Origin: an uncultured Prevotellaceae bacterium
GTDB lineage: Bacteria; Bacteroidota; Bacteroidia; Bacteroidales; Muribaculaceae
Direction: 5' to 3'
Length of the DNA stretch: 9,494 nucleotides
Assembly: GCA_946055125.1 (NCBI GenBank)
Contig: CAMGFF010000068.1
Span: 1-9,494 of the forward strand
Position 1 is the stretch's first letter, and each line of letters starts with the position of its first letter. The translations under genes and the position numbers were made by a program. The notes under the pieces were generated by a model. The model saw only the letters and a program-made list of their open reading frames with translations, was not told the origin of the DNA and searched no databases. Below, piece by piece: positions 6,257 to 9,494 of the stretch.

Positions 6257-8671
6257 TTAGAAGGTGAGGGAGAGGCGGAGGTTGAGCTGGCGGCGGGTGA
6301 GGTAGTTGGGGACGGCATACTGGATTTCGTTGACGTCGGTGACCCAGTAGTAGCTGCTCACATTGGAGATGTCGAAGAGGTTGAAGCAGTCGAGGCCAAT
6401 CCACACGCTCTTGAAGTGTCGGAGGAAATTGGAGGGCTTCTCATTTCCGCCCACGAGCTGATAGGAGATTCCGGCATCGACGCGCTTGTAGGCCGGGGTG
6501 CGGAAGTAGGACACATCGCGTGTGTTGCGTGGCGAAGTGGTGGGGAGGCCGTCGGAGAAAATAGCCTTTAGGCTGAATTTAGCCTTTGGGAACTTGGGGA
6601 AATAGTCGGTGAAGAAGAGTGCCACGCTGTAACGCTGGTCGGTGGGCCTTGGCACTTTCACGCCATTGAGGTCTTCCTGCGTCTTCATGAGCGAGAAGCT
6701 GAGCCAGGAGTCGGTGCCCTCGACAAACTGGCCGAAGAACTTGAAGTCGATGCCCGACACATAGCCCTTTGAGCTGTTCACGCCCGAATACACCATCTTT
6801 AGGTTGTCGATTTCGTAGGGGATAAGGTTGGAGAGGTTTTTGTAGTAGAGCTCGGCGGTGAGCTTGAATGGGCGGTTGAGGGAGCGGAAAGTGTAGTCGC
6901 CGCCGAGGATAAAGTGGAGGCTGCGCTGCGACTTGATGTCGGAGTTTAGCACCACATAGGTGTTACCCAGGTCGTCGGTCACCTCCTTGCGGTATTCCTT
7001 GTAGAAAGGAGCCTGGTAGTAGAGGCCGGTGGCGAAACGCAGGGCAAACTTCTCGTTGCGCTTAGGCACGAAGCCGAGGCTTGCGCGTGGGCTTAGGATA
7101 AACTCCTTGTTGAAGTCCCAGTAGCTCATGCGCACGCCGGCGTTGACGGTGAGCATACCGGCCGAGGTGAAGAGCTTGTAGCTGTCGAGAGCGAAAGCCG
7201 AGAACCGGTTGCTGCTCATGTCGTGCTTAGAGGTGAGGTTGTAGATCATGTTCACGCCGGTGCCGGTGTGAGGCAGGGAGTAGCCTGCCGAGTCGCGCTG
7301 CTCCCACTCGCGGGTGCGGTCGTAGATAGCCTCGTGCTTGAAGTTGATGCCGTAGGAGAAATTATTGTTTCGCATTGCGGTGTTGCCATTGAGCGCAAAC
7401 GAGAACACGCTTGCCTTGAGGCGGTTGCGGGCGTGCTCGTGATACTTTCCCACACCCAGCTCGCCGCCCACGCTCTCGCCCTCATTGCCGCCACTGGTCC
7501 CGGCCTCGTCGAGCCAGTACTCGCCGTGAATGTCATATCCCACCAGCTCGTTGGTGAGGTAGCCCGAGGCGAGGAGCGTGAAACTGGAGCTGCGTGAGTG
7601 GAGGTAGGAGAGCGATAGAGCGCCGAAGTAGGTTTCAAACTTATCCTTCTCCATACCGTCGAAATAGACCTTGAACTGCTTGGCATTGGTGGAGGTTCCG
7701 AAGCTCGTCTGGCGCGACTCGGGGGTGAAGCGGTAGTTGTTGATGGCTATGTTGCCGAGGAATGAGGCCTTCCAGCGGCTGCTTAGAGAGAAATTTAGGC
7801 TGGTCTGGTAGTCGAAGTATTGCGGGTCGTACTCGCCCTTGGTCTCGAGCGAGCCGAGGAGCGAGGAATTGCGCTTGTAGCGGAAGCCGTGAATCTGCGA
7901 GAACCGCTTCGTGCCCTGGCCAAACGACACACTGCCACCCAGGAGGCTCATCGACACAGCGCCCTCGAGCGACTCGGGAGCGCGGTAGGAGATGTCGAGC
8001 ACCGACGACATGCGGTCGCCATACTCGGCGCTGAAACCGCCGGTGGAGAAATTCACGCTGCCCACCAGGTCGGGGTTGATGATGCTGAGGCCCTCCTGCT
8101 GGCCAGAGCTGATGAGCTGTGGGCGGTAGATTTCTATTCCGTTGATATACACACTGTTCTCGTCGTAGCTTCCGCCGCGCACCATGTATTGCGAGCTCAT
8201 CTCATTCTTCGAGCTCACGCCCGCCATGGTGGTGATAACGGCCTCCACGCCACCACCGGCAGCGTCGGGGGTGAGGTTGATTTTCGCGATGTCGATACCC
8301 TGCATCTGGTTGGTCTGCTTCTTGAATTCTGTTACCTCGAGGTCGCGCAGCTGCTCGGTCTTGGCATAAAGGCGGGCATTGAGTGTCATTTCGCCCTTAG
8401 GGTTGATGAGGCGGCGACGCACGTCGCTGTAGCCTATGCAGGAGAAAATGACCATGACCGTGTCGCGCTGCGGGACGGAGAGGGAGTAGAGGCCCTTGGT
8501 GTCGGAGTTGGTGCCAATGGCTGTGCCCTCGATGCGCACCGAGGCAAACTCGATGGGGCTGTCGTTCTCGTCGCTCACCTTTCCGCTGAGCTTCACCTGG
8601 GCCGAAATGGCGAGCGAAGAAAGCAGGAGGAGCGAGGAGAGGAATATGCGAAAAATGAGAGGATAATTCAT
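6257..8671 (-). CDS. TonB-dependent outer-membrane receptor
   Basis: This 804-residue protein is an outer-membrane beta-barrel that would import a ligand using energy passed on by TonB. It has a signal peptide (about 1-24, ending ISA before Q). A carboxypeptidase-regulatory-like domain follows (about 27-103; KLSGKVSDENDSPIEFASV, then DTKGLYSLSVP and FSCIGY). A TonB-box-like LRDLEVTEF lies at 108-116. The plug domain spans about 125-235 (YMVRGGSYDENSVYINGIEI, then GGFSAEYGDRMSSVLDI). The barrel runs to an aromatic C-terminus, LRLSLTF. At about 800 residues it is shorter than SusC proteins of about 1000, and there is no SusD partner, so a glycan-uptake SusCD role is not supported. The ligand could be a metal chelate, vitamin, peptide or sugar. 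The gene starts 48 bp after recR with no TAnnTTTG element between, so it is probably read from the recR promoter. Confidence 0.93.
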   Translation of the reverse strand: MNYPLIFRIFLSSLLLLSSLAISAQVKLSGKVSDENDSPIEFASVRIEGTAIGTNSDTKGLYSLSVPQRDTVMVIFSCIGYSDVRRRLINPKGEMTLNARLYAKTEQLRDLEVTEFKKQTNQMQGIDIAKINLTPDAAGGGVEAVITTMAGVSSKNEMSSQYMVRGGSYDENSVYINGIEIYRPQLISSGQQEGLSIINPDLVGSVNFSTGGFSAEYGDRMSSVLDISYRAPESLEGAVSMSLLGGSVSFGQGTKRFSQIHGFRYKRNSSLLGSLETKGEYDPQYFDYQTSLNFSLSSRWKASFLGNIAINNYRFTPESRQTSFGTSTNAKQFKVYFDGMEKDKFETYFGALSLSYLHSRSSSFTLLASGYLTNELVGYDIHGEYWLDEAGTSGGNEGESVGGELGVGKYHEHARNRLKASVFSFALNGNTAMRNNNFSYGINFKHEAIYDRTREWEQRDSAGYSLPHTGTGVNMIYNLTSKHDMSSNRFSAFALDSYKLFTSAGMLTVNAGVRMSYWDFNKEFILSPRASLGFVPKRNEKFALRFATGLYYQAPFYKEYRKEVTDDLGNTYVVLNSDIKSQRSLHFILGGDYTFRSLNRPFKLTAELYYKNLSNLIPYEIDNLKMVYSGVNSSKGYVSGIDFKFFGQFVEGTDSWLSFSLMKTQEDLNGVKVPRPTDQRYSVALFFTDYFPKFPKAKFSLKAIFSDGLPTTSPRNTRDVSYFRTPAYKRVDAGISYQLVGGNEKPSNFLRHFKSVWIGLDCFNLFDISNVSSYYWVTDVNEIQYAVPNYLTRRQLNLRLSLTF

Positions 8672-8719
8672 TGTGAAAAAAAGTGCTGATACCCTTAAAT
8701 AACGGCAAAACGTGGCGGT

Positions 8720-9349
8720 TTATTGCTTTGAGAAAGAATCGGAGAAGAGAGTGCGGTTGATAATGGAGCGGCCCAGGGTGAGCTCGTCGGTGTATTCAAT
8801 CTCATTGCCCACGCTCACGCCGCGGGCGAGCATGGTGATTTTCACGTCGGGGAATGGAGCGAGGCGGCGGAAGATGTAGAAATTGGTGGTGTCGCCCTCC
8901 ATGGTGGCGCTGAGCGCGAGAATCACCTCCTTCACGCCACCGGCAGCCACGCGGCTCACGAGGCTGTCGATCTCGATGTCCTGCGGGCCCACGCCGTCCA
9001 TGGGGGCGATAAGGCCGCCCAGCACGTGATACACGCCCGAGTGCTGGTGAGTGTTCTCGATGCTCATCACATCCTTCACATTCTCCACCACGCAGATTGT
9101 GGACTTGTCGCGCAGGGGATTGGAGCAAATGGGGCACACCTCGTGCTCGGAGATGTTGTGGCACTCGGCGCAGTAGCGAATTTCCTTGCGGAGCCTGATG
9201 ATGGCCTCGCCAAACTGTGTTGCCACCTCCTCATTCTGGCGCAGCAAGTAGAGCACCAAGCGCAGGGCCGTCTTGCGGCCTATGCCGGGCAGCTTGGCAA
9301 ACTCATTGACGGCCGCCTCGAGCAGGCCCGATTCAAATTCTTTCTCCAT
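8720..9349 (-). CDS. recR: Recombination mediator protein RecR
   Basis: RecR works with RecO, and with RecF in the gap-repair pathway, to load RecA onto single-stranded DNA coated by SSB. The 209-residue protein has the full family architecture: a helix-hairpin-helix near the N-terminus (LPGIGRKTALR, 20-30), a C4 zinc finger (Cys60, Cys63, Cys72, Cys75), a Toprim domain (about 83-174; CVVENVKDVMSIE, then HVLGGLIAPMDGVGP) and the C-terminal LARGVSVGNEIEYTDELTL segment (174 onward). The length is close to the usual 200 residues and no key residue is missing. A perfect -7 element precedes it. The TonB receptor gene follows after 48 bp, a likely operon of unrelated functions. The start is supported by MEKEF leading directly into the first helix. 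Confidence 0.97.
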   Translation of the reverse strand: MEKEFESGLLEAAVNEFAKLPGIGRKTALRLVLYLLRQNEEVATQFGEAIIRLRKEIRYCAECHNISEHEVCPICSNPLRDKSTICVVENVKDVMSIENTHQHSGVYHVLGGLIAPMDGVGPQDIEIDSLVSRVAAGGVKEVILALSATMEGDTTNFYIFRRLAPFPDVKITMLARGVSVGNEIEYTDELTLGRSIINRTLFSDSFSKQ

Positions 9350-9381
9350 GTTTCTTGAGTGTGATTTTGGAAAACCGAGTG

Positions 9382-9389
9382 CAAAGATA
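9382..9389 (-). promoter_or_regulatory. Bacteroidota -7 element for recR
   Basis: TATCTTTG on the minus strand is an exact TAnnTTTG match 32 bases before the recR ATG, implying a short leader of roughly 25 nt. The -33 position is only weakly matched (TTAG about 20 bases upstream). The remaining 100 bases to the right window edge show no gene or clear structure. Confidence 0.6.
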
Positions 9390-9494
9390 AGGAAAAAATG
9401 CTTGCTGAGCTAAGAAAAGGCTGCGATTTTTGGTGAGGAGAGGCAAAAAAGAAACTCGGCTAAAGTTATTTATATCCAACATTTTGTTTCAATT

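Noticed and set aside
4737..8671. Polysaccharide utilisation locus of the SusCD type.
   Set aside because: The receptor is too short for SusC and there is no SusD, glycoside hydrolase or sensor gene. A sulfatase and a receptor in the same region do not suffice.
7820..8689. Open plus-strand frame of 289 codons opposite the TonB receptor.
   Set aside because: It is antisense to a convincing gene, has low-complexity composition with no recognisable domain, and arises from the high-GC codon use of the real frame.
1..9494. CRISPR arrays, tRNA or rRNA genes, insertion sequences or prophage.
   Set aside because: No regularly spaced direct repeats with unique spacers, no tRNA-like folds with TTCRA arms and no transposase or phage genes were seen in the window.

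Overview
The window reads as a chromosomal segment of a Bacteroidota bacterium, most likely order Bacteroidales, with a Muribaculaceae- or Prevotella-like gut commensal as the best guess. The grounds are three intergenic matches to the Bacteroidota -7 promoter element TAnnTTTG, a carboxypeptidase-regulatory-like TonB receptor, two secreted proteins with type IX secretion (T9SS)-style C-terminal tails, and weak or absent Shine-Dalgarno sequences. The genus assignment is inference.

All five protein genes lie on the minus strand, so transcription runs from the right end to the left. In that order they are: recR (recombinational repair); a TonB-dependent outer-membrane receptor 48 bp behind it, probably co-transcribed; a 430-residue exported protein of unknown function with its own promoter; a large sulfatase with a GLUG-like repeat region and a T9SS tail; and purB (adenylosuccinate lyase), whose last bases run into a terminator hairpin cut by the left window edge. 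recR and purB are housekeeping genes. The three genes between them form an accessory cell-surface block.

The non-coding stretches are rich. Downstream of the sulfatase is a strong intrinsic terminator, followed by two REP-like direct repeats whose 7-bp hairpin stems keep pairing through compensatory changes, plus a third related palindrome. The purB leader is about 220 nt long, starts at a good promoter, folds into two hairpins and could encode a 24-residue peptide. A perfect 13-bp inverted repeat sits just upstream of the sulfatase start. Between the TonB receptor and the 430-residue gene is an exact-register array of twelve 7-bp units (consensus TTAGATA) touching the receptor's stop codon. 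Next to it are TTGTGCA motifs 21 bp apart, upstream of the next promoter.

Functionally, the 430-residue protein and the sulfatase look like a pair of T9SS cargo proteins that could act together at the cell surface on sulfated glycans such as mucin or glycosaminoglycans. The TonB receptor could import a product, but it has no SusD partner here and its ligand is unknown. I see no complete new system. The most interesting items are the three-part sulfatase with its unusual active-site motifs, its unknown partner, the covarying REP-like repeats, the purB leader and the heptamer array.
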